Shown here piece by piece: positions 56,233 to 64,000 of a DNA stretch of 64,000 nt. Position 1 is the stretch's first letter, and every line of letters begins with the position of its first letter. The notes under the pieces are model-generated. The model worked only from the letters and a program-made list of their open reading frames with translations, was not told where the DNA came from and ran no database searches. Source of the stretch: an uncultured Methylococcaceae bacterium (GTDB lineage: Bacteria; Pseudomonadota; Gammaproteobacteria; Methylococcales; Methylomonadaceae); NCBI GenBank assembly GCA_903917345.1, contig CAIXAE010000010.1, positions 82,906 through 146,905 of the forward strand, read 5' to 3'. Both the position numbers and the translations under genes were made by a program.

Positions 56233-57375
56233 TTATCTACGACACCATTCAAGAGGGTCCATCGCCACACCTTTATGACGTATACCAAAATACAATCCAG
56301 ACTTACTTTGCCCACCACTTTGACCCACAGCAGCAATCACATCACCCGACTCAACAACGTCCCCACTCTGCTTGGTAAGGTTCTGATTGAACCCATAAAC
56401 ACTAAGATAACCATCATTATGATCAATAATTATCATAAAACCATAACCTTTGAACCATTCAGAAAAAACGACCTTACCACGTGCAACAGCCTTAACATCT
56501 GATCCTTCATTTGATTCTATTACTACCCCGTCCCAAGTCACTTCGGCTCTTGCAGCACCAAACTTATTCAGCAGATGTCCGGTAACTGGCCAGAGCAATT
56601 TACCTTTTAAACTCATAAAATCAGATGACTGAACAAAATCACCTTGACTCGAAACAGATAGCCCACTTGCAGGCGCAGGATGATCTGATAAATCAACATC
56701 ATCAACAGACAATGATTGCATCAACTGTTTTAAACTGTTTTCACTTTCCTGTAACTGAATTAATTGCTGCTCGTGCGAGGCACCGCTACCCACCATTTTT
56801 GCAACTAACTCAGTTCTTTGTTTTTTAGCTTCATTGAGCATAATTTGCTCATTTTTTTTTCTTTCCAACTCGGATTCTAGAGCAACAGTTTCTGATTGTC
56901 TTAATTTATCTAACTCTTCAAGGTGATCTAAAGCCGCTTTTATATCACTTAGCTTATTTAGACGATCTTTATTTAAATAATTAAAATAAACCATGACTCT
57001 GCTCGACAAGGCATGATCGTGCTGATTTAGAATTAACTTTAGTTTTTCCTTCTGCCCTAAAGCATAAGCTAACCTGACTTGCTCACCTAGCTCTTTGCTT
57101 AAGTTATCAATACCCTCTTGATAGCCTTCCATTTCAACACGAACATCATTCAAACTATGACGCTTTTGCTCAATCTTATCTTGAATCCTGTTTAATAAGT
57201 ATGCAATCTCTCCATAACGCTTATCAACATCGGATAACAGGTTTTGCATATTGCTCTTAGTCGCAAAAATACGCTGAAAAAGTCCTTCATCATTATTTAC
57301 AGAATCAAAACTTTCTGCGTAACTGGATAGACAAAACAGACCCAGCAAGAAAAAAATGGTGAGCTTTATTTTCAT
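56233..57375 (-). CDS. envC: Murein hydrolase activator EnvC (degenerate LytM)
   Basis: A periplasmic protein of 380 residues: signal peptide (SYA|ES), long coiled coil (about 35-225), and a C-terminal LytM/M23 domain (about 260-380). The metal-binding histidines of active LytM are missing. WDGVVIESNEG stands where HxGxD would be, and GLYFGIRHKG where HLHF would be. This matches EnvC, which activates amidases AmiA/AmiB at the division site without being an enzyme itself. Confidence 0.92.
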   Translation of the reverse strand: MKIKLTIFFLLGLFCLSSYAESFDSVNNDEGLFQRIFATKSNMQNLLSDVDKRYGEIAYLLNRIQDKIEQKRHSLNDVRVEMEGYQEGIDNLSKELGEQVRLAYALGQKEKLKLILNQHDHALSSRVMVYFNYLNKDRLNKLSDIKAALDHLEELDKLRQSETVALESELERKKNEQIMLNEAKKQRTELVAKMVGSGASHEQQLIQLQESENSLKQLMQSLSVDDVDLSDHPAPASGLSVSSQGDFVQSSDFMSLKGKLLWPVTGHLLNKFGAARAEVTWDGVVIESNEGSDVKAVARGKVVFSEWFKGYGFMIIIDHNDGYLSVYGFNQNLTKQSGDVVESGDVIAAVGQSGGQSKSGLYFGIRHKGVAMDPLEWCRR

Positions 57376-57382
57376 CCACTAA

Positions 57383-58927
57383 TCAATTATTAATAATTAG
57401 TGATCTACCCGTCATTTCTTTAGGTTGTTCCACACCCAAAATAGCTAACATGGTCGGCGCTAAGTCAGATAACCCCCCACCAGAAGCGAGTGATTTATGA
57501 CCACCCACATACACTAAAGGCACTTTATTAGTGGTGTGTGCGGTATGTGCTTGCCCAGACTCTGGATCGACCATCTGTTCAATGTTGCCATGATCAGCAG
57601 TTAAAAGTAATTGGCCATCTACTGACTTTAATGCATCAACGATACGTTGCAATGATTTATCAACTGCCTCTACGGCTAAGATTGCCGCAGGTATAACACC
57701 AGTATGTCCAACCATATCGCAATTGGCATAATTACATATAATTACGTCATATTTACCACCGGCAATTGCCTCAACTAAATGATCAGTCACTTCTCCAGCA
57801 TTCATTTCGGGTTGTAAATCGTAGGTTCTAACTTTAGGTGATGGTACTAAAATTCTTTCTTCACCGGGGAAAGGTGTATCAATCCCTCCATTTAAGAAAA
57901 AAGTAACATGTGCATATTTTTCAGTTTCAGCTAATCTTAATTGTTTCAATCCCAATAAAGATAAATATTCACCTAAACCATTTTTAATGTCTACTGAGGG
58001 GAATGCAATGTCATAGCCAAAATCCTGATGATATTCTGTCAAAGTAGAAAAGTAACCAGAGTGAGGCGCATAACCCCTTTCAAAACTATCAAACGCCGGC
58101 AATGTTAACGCTTGTGATATTTCTCGTGCACGATCCGCTCTAAAATTCATAAAAACAACTGAATCTTCAGGATCAAGAGCGACCGCTTTACCATCAGAAT
58201 CTAAAATAGCTGTAGGTAAAACAAACTCATCCGTTTCTCCTCTTTCATAGGCTTCCTCTAAACCTTTCAAAGCAGATGTAGTTGAATTATCCGATTCACC
58301 TTTAGCGATCAAATCATAGGCTAGTTTTACGCGATCCCAGCGATTATCTCTATCCATAGCATAGAAGCGTCCTGTGATTGAAACAATACGTCCAACGCCC
58401 AATTCAATAAATTTTTCTTCTAAAAAATCTATAGATGATTTTGCACTCTTCGGTGGCACATCTCGACCGTCTAAGAATGCGTGTAAATAAATTTTATTTA
58501 AGCCTTTTTTAGCGGCAAGCTCAACCATTGCTGCAATTTGGATCTCATGGCTATGCACGCCACCAGCAGACAGTAGCCCCATAATATGAAGCGCTTTATT
58601 TTTCTGTTTAGCCAAATCAACCGCTTTACATAAAACAGGATTAGTATAAAAACTGCCATCCTCTATAGCATCGTTAACCTTTGAAAAGTCTTGAGGAACA
58701 TAACGACCGGTTCCAATATGAATATGCCCCACTTCAGAATTACCCATTTGATCCGCGGGTAACCCAACAGACTTGCCAGAGCAATCTAATAAAGTCATGG
58801 GGTATTCTTTTTGTAATTGATCCCAACAAGGCGTATTGGCCATAGCAATAGCATTATTTTCTGTTTCCAACGTGTAACCAAAGCCATCTAATATCAATAA
58901 AACAAGAGGTTTAGGACGATTTGACAT
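57383..58927 (-). CDS. gpmI: 2,3-bisphosphoglycerate-independent phosphoglycerate mutase
   Basis: A 514-residue Mn-dependent phosphoglycerate mutase of glycolysis and gluconeogenesis. The phosphatase-like core begins LLILDGFG (Asp14) and the catalytic Ser64 lies in MGNSEVGH. The metal sites TADHGN and HTxHTxxxVP (here HTAHTTNKVP) are intact. EnvC follows after 7 bases, a conserved gammaproteobacterial arrangement. Confidence 0.96.
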   Translation of the reverse strand: MSNRPKPLVLLILDGFGYTLETENNAIAMANTPCWDQLQKEYPMTLLDCSGKSVGLPADQMGNSEVGHIHIGTGRYVPQDFSKVNDAIEDGSFYTNPVLCKAVDLAKQKNKALHIMGLLSAGGVHSHEIQIAAMVELAAKKGLNKIYLHAFLDGRDVPPKSAKSSIDFLEEKFIELGVGRIVSITGRFYAMDRDNRWDRVKLAYDLIAKGESDNSTTSALKGLEEAYERGETDEFVLPTAILDSDGKAVALDPEDSVVFMNFRADRAREISQALTLPAFDSFERGYAPHSGYFSTLTEYHQDFGYDIAFPSVDIKNGLGEYLSLLGLKQLRLAETEKYAHVTFFLNGGIDTPFPGEERILVPSPKVRTYDLQPEMNAGEVTDHLVEAIAGGKYDVIICNYANCDMVGHTGVIPAAILAVEAVDKSLQRIVDALKSVDGQLLLTADHGNIEQMVDPESGQAHTAHTTNKVPLVYVGGHKSLASGGGLSDLAPTMLAILGVEQPKEMTGRSLIINN

Positions 58928-59060
58928 TTTTTATTCATCTCCGAATACTAAAAAAACTACCCTGCCAATAAAAAAAACTTCATACAAAGAGTTGCACTAA
59001 CGATTACCCAAAATGATTAAAAATAAGGTATCATTCTTTGAATATTCAACTCATAGAGTC

Positions 59061-59089
59061 TTGGCATTACATATACGTTATATTAATAC
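59061..59089 (+). promoter_or_regulatory. Probable promoter of the rhodanese-secB-gpsA operon
   Basis: TTGGCA (59061-59066), a 17-bp spacer and TAATAC (59084-59089) make a fair sigma-70 promoter. It lies in a 286-bp AT-rich gap between divergent gpmI and the rhodanese gene. The start would be about 120 bases before the ATG. No other feature is seen in the gap. Confidence 0.35.
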
Positions 59090-59213
59090 ACGTTTATAGC
59101 TATTGTGTATAAATAATTATTCAATAGACACATTATTATTAGATCAGTCTCAACATAAACCCCCAGTAATAAAGTCTAACAACTCAACTCATTATTCACT
59201 TACATAGAAAATT

Positions 59214-59669
59214 ATGGACCGTTACATAGAATTTATTTTAAATCACTACATATTATCTTTAGCTTTAGCAGTTGTAACGTATTTACTAATACAAGAATTC
59301 ATAGACACTGCATTCAAAAAATTTAGCCATATTTCGCCATTACTGGCAGTAACAAAAATGAATGACTCAGAAACAATCATCATTGATGTTAGAGAACCTC
59401 ATGAATTTATTGAAAGCCATATCGAACAGGCCATCAACATACCCTTAGGGAAATTAGCTGATGAGCTAAAAAAATTAGATAATCAGAAAGATAAACCTGT
59501 ACTAATATCCTGCCAAACAGGAACAAGATCAGCTTCTGCAGGAAAAACGCTTACTAAAGCAGGTTTCGAACAAGTCTTCGTTATAACGGGCGGTATGCAA
59601 GCATGGGAAACAGATTACAAGCTCCCAGTGAAAATATCAGCTAAGAAAAAAACAAAACCAACCATTTAA
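59214..59669 (+). CDS. Membrane-anchored rhodanese (YibN-like)
   Basis: A 151-residue protein with an N-terminal membrane helix (LSLALAVVTYLLIQEFI) and a single rhodanese domain with IDVREPHEFIESHI and the active-site Cys in ISCQTGTRSASA. It transfers sulfur or acts in thiol metabolism. It precedes secB and gpsA, the standard gammaproteobacterial order, and probably shares their promoter. Confidence 0.92.
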   Translation: MDRYIEFILNHYILSLALAVVTYLLIQEFIDTAFKKFSHISPLLAVTKMNDSETIIIDVREPHEFIESHIEQAINIPLGKLADELKKLDNQKDKPVLISCQTGTRSASAGKTLTKAGFEQVFVITGGMQAWETDYKLPVKISAKKKTKPTI

Positions 59670-59730
59670 GACAAATTGCACACTTTTTAATATTTTTAAA
59701 CTTCCTATATTAAGGATTAATTAAACCACT

Positions 59731-60198
59731 ATGGCTGAAGAACAAACGATACCTGAAAAACAGTTTTCTATCCAAAAAATCTATACGAAAGACATGTCCT
59801 TTGAGACTCCTAACTCGCCCAAAATATTTACTGAAAAATGGGAGCCTATGGTAGATTTCAATCTAGGATCTAATGTTCAACCACTAGAAAATGGCCTCTA
59901 TGAAGTTGCATTGACTGTTACTATTACTGTAAAAAGTGAAGATAAAACGGCTTACTTAGTGGAAATAAATCAAGCAGGAATATTCACCTTAATTGGTTTT
60001 TCTGATGAAGAGCTAAGCCCTATGTTAGGCAGTTTTTGCCCTAATATATTATTTCCCTATGCTAGAGAAGCCGTATCGGATTTAGTTGCAAAAGGCGGAT
60101 TCCCACAACTTATTCTTGCTCCGGTAAATTTTGACGCTCTATACGCACAACACATACAAGCACAAGAACAAGCACCTGCTTCAGAAACATTAAATTAA
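59731..60198 (+). CDS. secB: Protein-export chaperone SecB
   Basis: A cytosolic tetrameric chaperone that keeps preproteins unfolded for SecA. The 155 residues include the family motifs IQKIYTKDMSFETPNSP, ENGLYEVALTVTITVK and the APVNFDALYAQ end. AGGAT is near the ATG. gpsA follows after 8 bases. Confidence 0.96.
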   Translation: MAEEQTIPEKQFSIQKIYTKDMSFETPNSPKIFTEKWEPMVDFNLGSNVQPLENGLYEVALTVTITVKSEDKTAYLVEINQAGIFTLIGFSDEELSPMLGSFCPNILFPYAREAVSDLVAKGGFPQLILAPVNFDALYAQHIQAQEQAPASETLN

Positions 60199-60206
60199 TC
60201 AATTTA

Positions 60207-61208
60207 ATGGAAAATAAACTTTCCATATTAGGTTCCGGCTCTTGGGGAACAGCACTCGCATTATTGGCAGCCAGAAATGGTTGCCAAACATTGCTGTGGG
60301 GACATAATGCCAATCATATTGAGTCATTAATTCTTGATCGTGAAAATAAACATTATTTACCTGACCACGCATTTCCGAGTAATTTATCTATTACCTCTGA
60401 TTTAAAAGAAGCTACAAACTTTAGCTCCGTTATACTCGTTTGCGTACCTAGTCACGCCTTCAAAAACACACTGATTGAATTAAAATCCAATCTAACTAAT
60501 ACTGACATCAAAATTGCATGGGCAACTAAAGGATTTAATCCAGATGATGGTTGTTTACTTCATGAAATAGTCGCAAAAATATTCGATCACGATACACCTG
60601 CCGCTATTCTATCAGGGCCTACTTTTGCCAATGAAGTTGCTGCAAGATTACCCACCGCAATAACAATAGCCTCTACTCAACTAGAGTTTGCTAAACAAAT
60701 AAGTGACATACTACATGGTGAATTATTCAGAACTTACACAAGCTCAGATGTTATTGGTGTAGAAGTTGGTGGTGCAATAAAGAACGTTTTGGCTATTGCA
60801 GCTGGTATTGCCGATGGCTTAGGGTTTGGCGCCAATACTAGAGCTGCTTTAATTACACGGGGCCTAAATGAAATCATTAGGCTGGGTATAACACTTGGCG
60901 GCAAACCAGAAACATTTATGGGCTTAGCGGGGCTGGGAGATTTAGTTCTAACCTGTACTGATAACCAATCCAGAAATAGACGTTTTGGACTTGCGTTGGG
61001 CTTAGGTAAAGACATAACACAAGCAAGACAAGAAATTGGACAAGAAATTGAAGGAATTTCAGCGGCTAAAGAAACTTACTTGCTAGCAAAAAAATATAAT
61101 GTGGACATGCCTATTGCAACTCAAACCTATAAAGTTTTATATGAGAATATGTCTCCACTGACTGCCGTACAAAATTTATTAGGGCGTGAACAAAAAGCGG
61201 AGTCTTAA
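60207..61208 (+). CDS. gpsA: Glycerol-3-phosphate dehydrogenase (NAD(P)+)
   Basis: GpsA makes sn-glycerol-3-phosphate for phospholipids. The Rossmann loop is LGSGSWGTALA (residues 8-18), the catalytic Lys lies in GGAIKNVLAIAAG, and the NQSRNRRFG motif is intact. The 333 residues are typical. Confidence 0.96.
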   Translation: MENKLSILGSGSWGTALALLAARNGCQTLLWGHNANHIESLILDRENKHYLPDHAFPSNLSITSDLKEATNFSSVILVCVPSHAFKNTLIELKSNLTNTDIKIAWATKGFNPDDGCLLHEIVAKIFDHDTPAAILSGPTFANEVAARLPTAITIASTQLEFAKQISDILHGELFRTYTSSDVIGVEVGGAIKNVLAIAAGIADGLGFGANTRAALITRGLNEIIRLGITLGGKPETFMGLAGLGDLVLTCTDNQSRNRRFGLALGLGKDITQARQEIGQEIEGISAAKETYLLAKKYNVDMPIATQTYKVLYENMSPLTAVQNLLGREQKAES

Positions 61209-61227
61209 ATAACACGCTGATTAAAAT

Positions 61228-62070
61228 TTATGTATCCTGTTCATATTTTCGTCTGATAGCTTCCTCCCTCGCATCATTTATTTCTCTCATAATGCTACGA
61301 ACATCAGCTTTTTTTGTGCTACCTTCGAATTTACCTGTCAATTTTGTATCGGGAGTCAAGTTACCACTTTCATAGAATTTCCAGATTTCTTTTCCATATT
61401 GAGTAGCGAGTAATTCCGGAGCAAAACGACCAAAATAACTAGACATATTATTAACATCCCGCTCAAGCATAACTCCCGCATTATTATTAGCCGCAGCATC
61501 AACCGCTTGAGGCAAATCGATAATTACGGGACCATCTGAATCAACAAGTACATTGAACTCAGACAAATCCCCATGCACAATACCTGCGCATAGCATACGA
61601 ACAATCTCTTTAATTAAAACAGTATGAAGCTCTAATGCTTCTTCAATACTAAAAAACAGATCATTAAGTCTGGGAGCTGCAGCTCCATCAGCATCTGTAA
61701 CCAGCTCCATTAAAAGAACACCCTCAACAAAATTATATGGTTTCGGTACCCTAACACCGGCAAACGCTAACCGGTATAAAGCATCAACTTCAGCATTTTG
61801 CCAAACCTCTTCTTGTTGCTGCCTTCCAAATCGAGTATTTTTTTGCATTGCCCTTGCTTGCCGGCTATTTCTTACCTTTCTACCCTCTTGATATAACGCT
61901 TGTTTATGGAAACCACGTTTATTTGCCTCCTTGTAAACCTTTGCACATCGTATCTCACCCTCAGAAAGAACAACGTAGACAGCTGCTTCTTTTCCACTTT
62001 TCAATGGGCGAATCACTTCATCAATAAGCCCATCACGAACTAAGGGCTCAAGACTTTTAGGCGTTTTCAT
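61228..62070 (-). CDS. RIO1-like serine protein kinase (PA4780 type)
   Basis: A 280-residue bacterial RIO1-family kinase. The ATP-site Lys lies in IRCAKVYKE, the catalytic loop is HGDLSEFNVLVD, and the metal Asp is in IIDLPQAVD. Bacterial members are commonly found in Pseudomonas and relatives; their substrates are unknown. It is convergent with gpsA with only a 19-base gap. Confidence 0.9.
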   Translation of the reverse strand: MKTPKSLEPLVRDGLIDEVIRPLKSGKEAAVYVVLSEGEIRCAKVYKEANKRGFHKQALYQEGRKVRNSRQARAMQKNTRFGRQQQEEVWQNAEVDALYRLAFAGVRVPKPYNFVEGVLLMELVTDADGAAAPRLNDLFFSIEEALELHTVLIKEIVRMLCAGIVHGDLSEFNVLVDSDGPVIIDLPQAVDAAANNNAGVMLERDVNNMSSYFGRFAPELLATQYGKEIWKFYESGNLTPDTKLTGKFEGSTKKADVRSIMREINDAREEAIRRKYEQDT

Positions 62071-62150
62071 TAATGTCCTCTGTCAAAGTCAGTGAATAGA
62101 AAGTTATGAAATTATGCAATGTAAAAAATTTGAGGCTGAATTAAGCCATT

Positions 62151-63374
62151 CTAATTAATAGAGTTTAATCTATTCAACACACCCAATGCAGCAGCTCGAC
62201 CTGTAGAAAAACAAGCCGTTAACAAATAACCACCCGTTGGAGCATCCCAATTCAACATTTCACCCGCGCAAAATACACCGGGTATTGTTTTAATCATCAA
62301 ATGTTGATCAAGTACATCAAAATTAACACCGCCAGAACTACTTATTGCCTCTTCAATTGGACGGGGAGACAGTAATTTAATAGGTAATTTTTTAATAGCT
62401 GCACTTAATATTTTGTTAGACGATAAATCTGCCTGTGAAAAAGCCTCCCTTAATAAAGCGGACTTTATGGCCTCTAGACCTAATTGTTTTCGTAAATAAT
62501 TAGAAAAAGATAACTTGCCTTGGCTTTTACACAATTTATTTTCTATATCAGTTAGAGATAAGTGGGGTAATAAGTCTAAATAAATCATGGCAAATCCAAA
62601 TTGTTCGATTTGAGTAGTTAGCAAAGACGAAAAACCGTATATTAATCCACCCTCAAAACCAGTAGTTGTAATCATTAACTCGCCTTGCTTGATAAAACAA
62701 TGGCCATTTTCGTTAATAAACGATAATGAAACTGGTTTTAACGGTTTACCTACATACTTATGGATGAAATAATCAGATAAACTCGCATCAAATCCACAAT
62801 TAGAAGATCGTAATGGAGTAATTACTACTCCGTCATTAATAAGTATACTTGTCCACTGACCTGTAGAACCTAACATTGGCCAACTCGCACCTCCTAATGC
62901 TAATAAAACAGCATCATATTCTTTATTGATAGAGCCCTGGGAGGTTGAAAAACTAAGAATGATTTTTTCATCAATAGTCCATCCCTCCCAATTATGACGC
63001 ATATAAAACTTAACGCCCATGCTACGCAATCTATGTAACCATAGTCGTAATAATGGAGCTGCTTTCATTTCAATTGGGAAAACCCGGCCAGAAGTACCAA
63101 CAAATGTATCAATTCCAAGATTTGAAAGCCATTCACGCAAATTGTTAGGTGTAAAATCTAATAAATATGACTCAAGAAAATCTTTACCTTGGCTGTACCG
63201 TGATATGAAGAGTTCAATATCTTCAGAGTGAGTTATATTCATTCCTCCTTTACCCGCCATGAGGAATTTACGACCAACAGAGGGCATCGAGTCATAGAGA
63301 TCAACACATACATTAGCGTTACTTAATACTTCTGCAGCCATAAGTCCAGAAGGTCCGCCACCAATAACAGCCAC
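62151..63374 (-). CDS. HI0933/YhiN-family flavoprotein (NAD(P)/FAD-binding)
   Basis: A 407-residue FAD protein. It has the dinucleotide fold AVIGGGPSGLMAAEVL at the start, GRKFLMAGKGGMNITHS, and a C-terminal FAD contact CAGEMLNWDAPTGGYLLTACFSTG. The function is unassigned in the family. The first available start is GTG at 63374, with only a weak ribosome-binding site. The frame stays open upstream, and an ATT at 63422 lies six bases behind AAGAGG, so an unusual ATT start with 16 extra residues is conceivable. Confidence 0.85.
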   Translation of the reverse strand: MAVIGGGPSGLMAAEVLSNANVCVDLYDSMPSVGRKFLMAGKGGMNITHSEDIELFISRYSQGKDFLESYLLDFTPNNLREWLSNLGIDTFVGTSGRVFPIEMKAAPLLRLWLHRLRSMGVKFYMRHNWEGWTIDEKIILSFSTSQGSINKEYDAVLLALGGASWPMLGSTGQWTSILINDGVVITPLRSSNCGFDASLSDYFIHKYVGKPLKPVSLSFINENGHCFIKQGELMITTTGFEGGLIYGFSSLLTTQIEQFGFAMIYLDLLPHLSLTDIENKLCKSQGKLSFSNYLRKQLGLEAIKSALLREAFSQADLSSNKILSAAIKKLPIKLLSPRPIEEAISSSGGVNFDVLDQHLMIKTIPGVFCAGEMLNWDAPTGGYLLTACFSTGRAAALGVLNRLNSIN

Positions 63375-63520
63375 TTTCTTTTCATGTAATTGAACTATTG
63401 AGTCTTGTGATTGGCAAATAATGGACGTCCTCTTAAAAAATGTATGATTATAGCGTCTTAAAATACAAAGTAAGCTTATTATACAATACAGATAAAAATC
63501 GAAATTCGTATGGAATAGAA

Positions 63521-63862
63521 ATGGAAAAAACTGAAATTAATAATTTATTTAATGATATCCCAAATAAAATACCAGATGAAATTGTCGAATGTATACTGAA
63601 AAATCAAATTTTAACTATTGAACGTATTATATCAAAAGGACATAACACACCTGCTGGGCAATACTATGATCAAGATAGCAATGAATGGATCATCATACTA
63701 CAAGGGCAAGCTAGGCTATCTTTTGAAGATCCTCACGAAGAAATAAGTATGGAGGTTGGTGATTATTTATTAATTCCTGCACACAAACGTCATAGGGTTG
63801 AATGGACAAAACCTGATATTGAAACACTCTGGTTAGCTATTCACTTTAACAAAATTCTTTAG
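63521..63862 (+). CDS. Cupin domain protein
   Basis: A 113-residue single-cupin protein. The two cupin motifs are GQYYDQDSNEWIIILQG (His replaced by Tyr/Glu-type residues) and VGDYLLIPAHKRHRVEW. The start at 63521 has GGAAT upstream and begins at the domain; a longer frame from 63440 is possible but adds a sequence without family support. The function is unknown. It lies beside the rrn terminator and divergent from the YhiN-like gene. Confidence 0.72.
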   Translation: MEKTEINNLFNDIPNKIPDEIVECILKNQILTIERIISKGHNTPAGQYYDQDSNEWIIILQGQARLSFEDPHEEISMEVGDYLLIPAHKRHRVEWTKPDIETLWLAIHFNKIL

Positions 63863-63864
63863 GC

Positions 63865-63893
63865 AAAAAAAAACCCCGATGGAAATCGAGGTT
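63865..63893 (-). terminator. rrn operon terminator
   Basis: On the minus strand, AAACCTCGAT and ATCGGGGTTT form a stem (one G-U pair) around a 4-nt loop, directly followed by nine T. It is the expected terminator after 5S rRNA. Confidence 0.9.
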
Positions 63894-63902
63894 TGATATT
63901 AA

Positions 63903-64000
63903 GCGCTTGGCAATTCCCTACTTTCGCATGGCAAACTGCCACACTATCATCGGCGCTAAACGGTTTCACTTCCGAGTTCGGGATGGGATCGGGTGGTTCA
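63903..64000 (-). rRNA. rrf: 5S ribosomal RNA, 5'-truncated by the window edge
   Basis: The minus strand reads TGAACCACCCGATCCCATCC, CGAACTCGGAAGTGAAACC, GTTTAGCGCCGATGATAGTG and CATGCGAAAGTAGGGAATTG, the conserved 5S sequence ending in GCCAAGCGC. The first 15-20 nt are beyond the window. 23S and 16S would lie further right on the same strand. The exact 3' end is uncertain by a few bases. Confidence 0.95.

Overview
The window is a 64 kb piece of chromosome from a gammaproteobacterium of moderate to low GC content. The gene orders ruvCAB-ybgC-tolQRAB-pal-cpoB-queE-queC-tRNA-Lys, rluD-pgeF, and gpmI-envC-ctpA beside rhodanese-secB-gpsA are classic for that class. The Calvin-type class II aldolase, CstA, the alginate-export-type porin and the ATP-grasp/transglutaminase cluster would fit a Methylococcales-like methanotroph. 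No methane-oxidation gene is present, so the order is inference and the genus cannot be given.

Layout. 0-12.5 kb is housekeeping: an L,D-transpeptidase fragment, phosphoglucomutase, a ZIP metal transporter, PgeF, RluD, BamD, a SulP anion transporter, a class II aldolase, a MAPEG protein and a HAD phosphatase. Several unassigned genes sit among them, notably an HPPD-like vicinal-oxygen-chelate protein and a 70-residue P-loop protein. 12.5-22.5 kb is one long minus-strand block for Holliday-junction resolution (RuvABC), envelope constriction (Tol-Pal) and queuosine precursor synthesis (QueC/QueE), ending in tRNA-Lys(UUU) and a terminator. 22.5-28.8 kb carries a TlpA-like thioredoxin, HemJ, a heavy-metal RND pump without an outer-membrane partner, and glutamate racemase. 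28.8-31 kb is a small accessory patch: a FitAB/VapBC-type toxin-antitoxin pair, an Fn3-like gene broken by one stop codon, and a 42-bp minisatellite headed by a 54-bp perfect palindrome. 31-35.3 kb is a molybdate operon (outer-membrane porin, modA, modB, modC) behind two ModE-like operator candidates.

35.4-48.7 kb is the most distinctive region. It holds a split and a fused copy of a circularly permuted ATP-grasp plus alpha-E pair, three transglutaminase-type proteins (one fused to DUF2126), an Anbu-type proteasome homologue with its catalytic Thr-Asp-Lys in place, a ParA/MinD-like ATPase, and citrate synthase lying inside the run. ATP-grasp amidoligase, transglutaminase and Anbu neighbourhoods are known and are thought to make and degrade an unidentified peptide or peptide tag. 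The ParA-like partner and the doubled ligase set are the less familiar parts here.

48.9-64 kb returns to core functions: an unknown polytopic membrane protein, HIT, CstA-YbdD, and an FAD oxidoreductase overlapping an MnmM-type methyltransferase, which may be a two-gene replacement for MnmC in tRNA wobble modification. It continues with PpnP, CtpA, EnvC, GpmI, rhodanese, SecB, GpsA, a RIO1-like kinase, a YhiN flavoprotein and a cupin. The window ends inside a minus-strand 5S rRNA with its rrn terminator. Coordinates use the start codon judged most likely from ribosome-binding sites and family length; several genes start with GTG or TTG, and these are noted.
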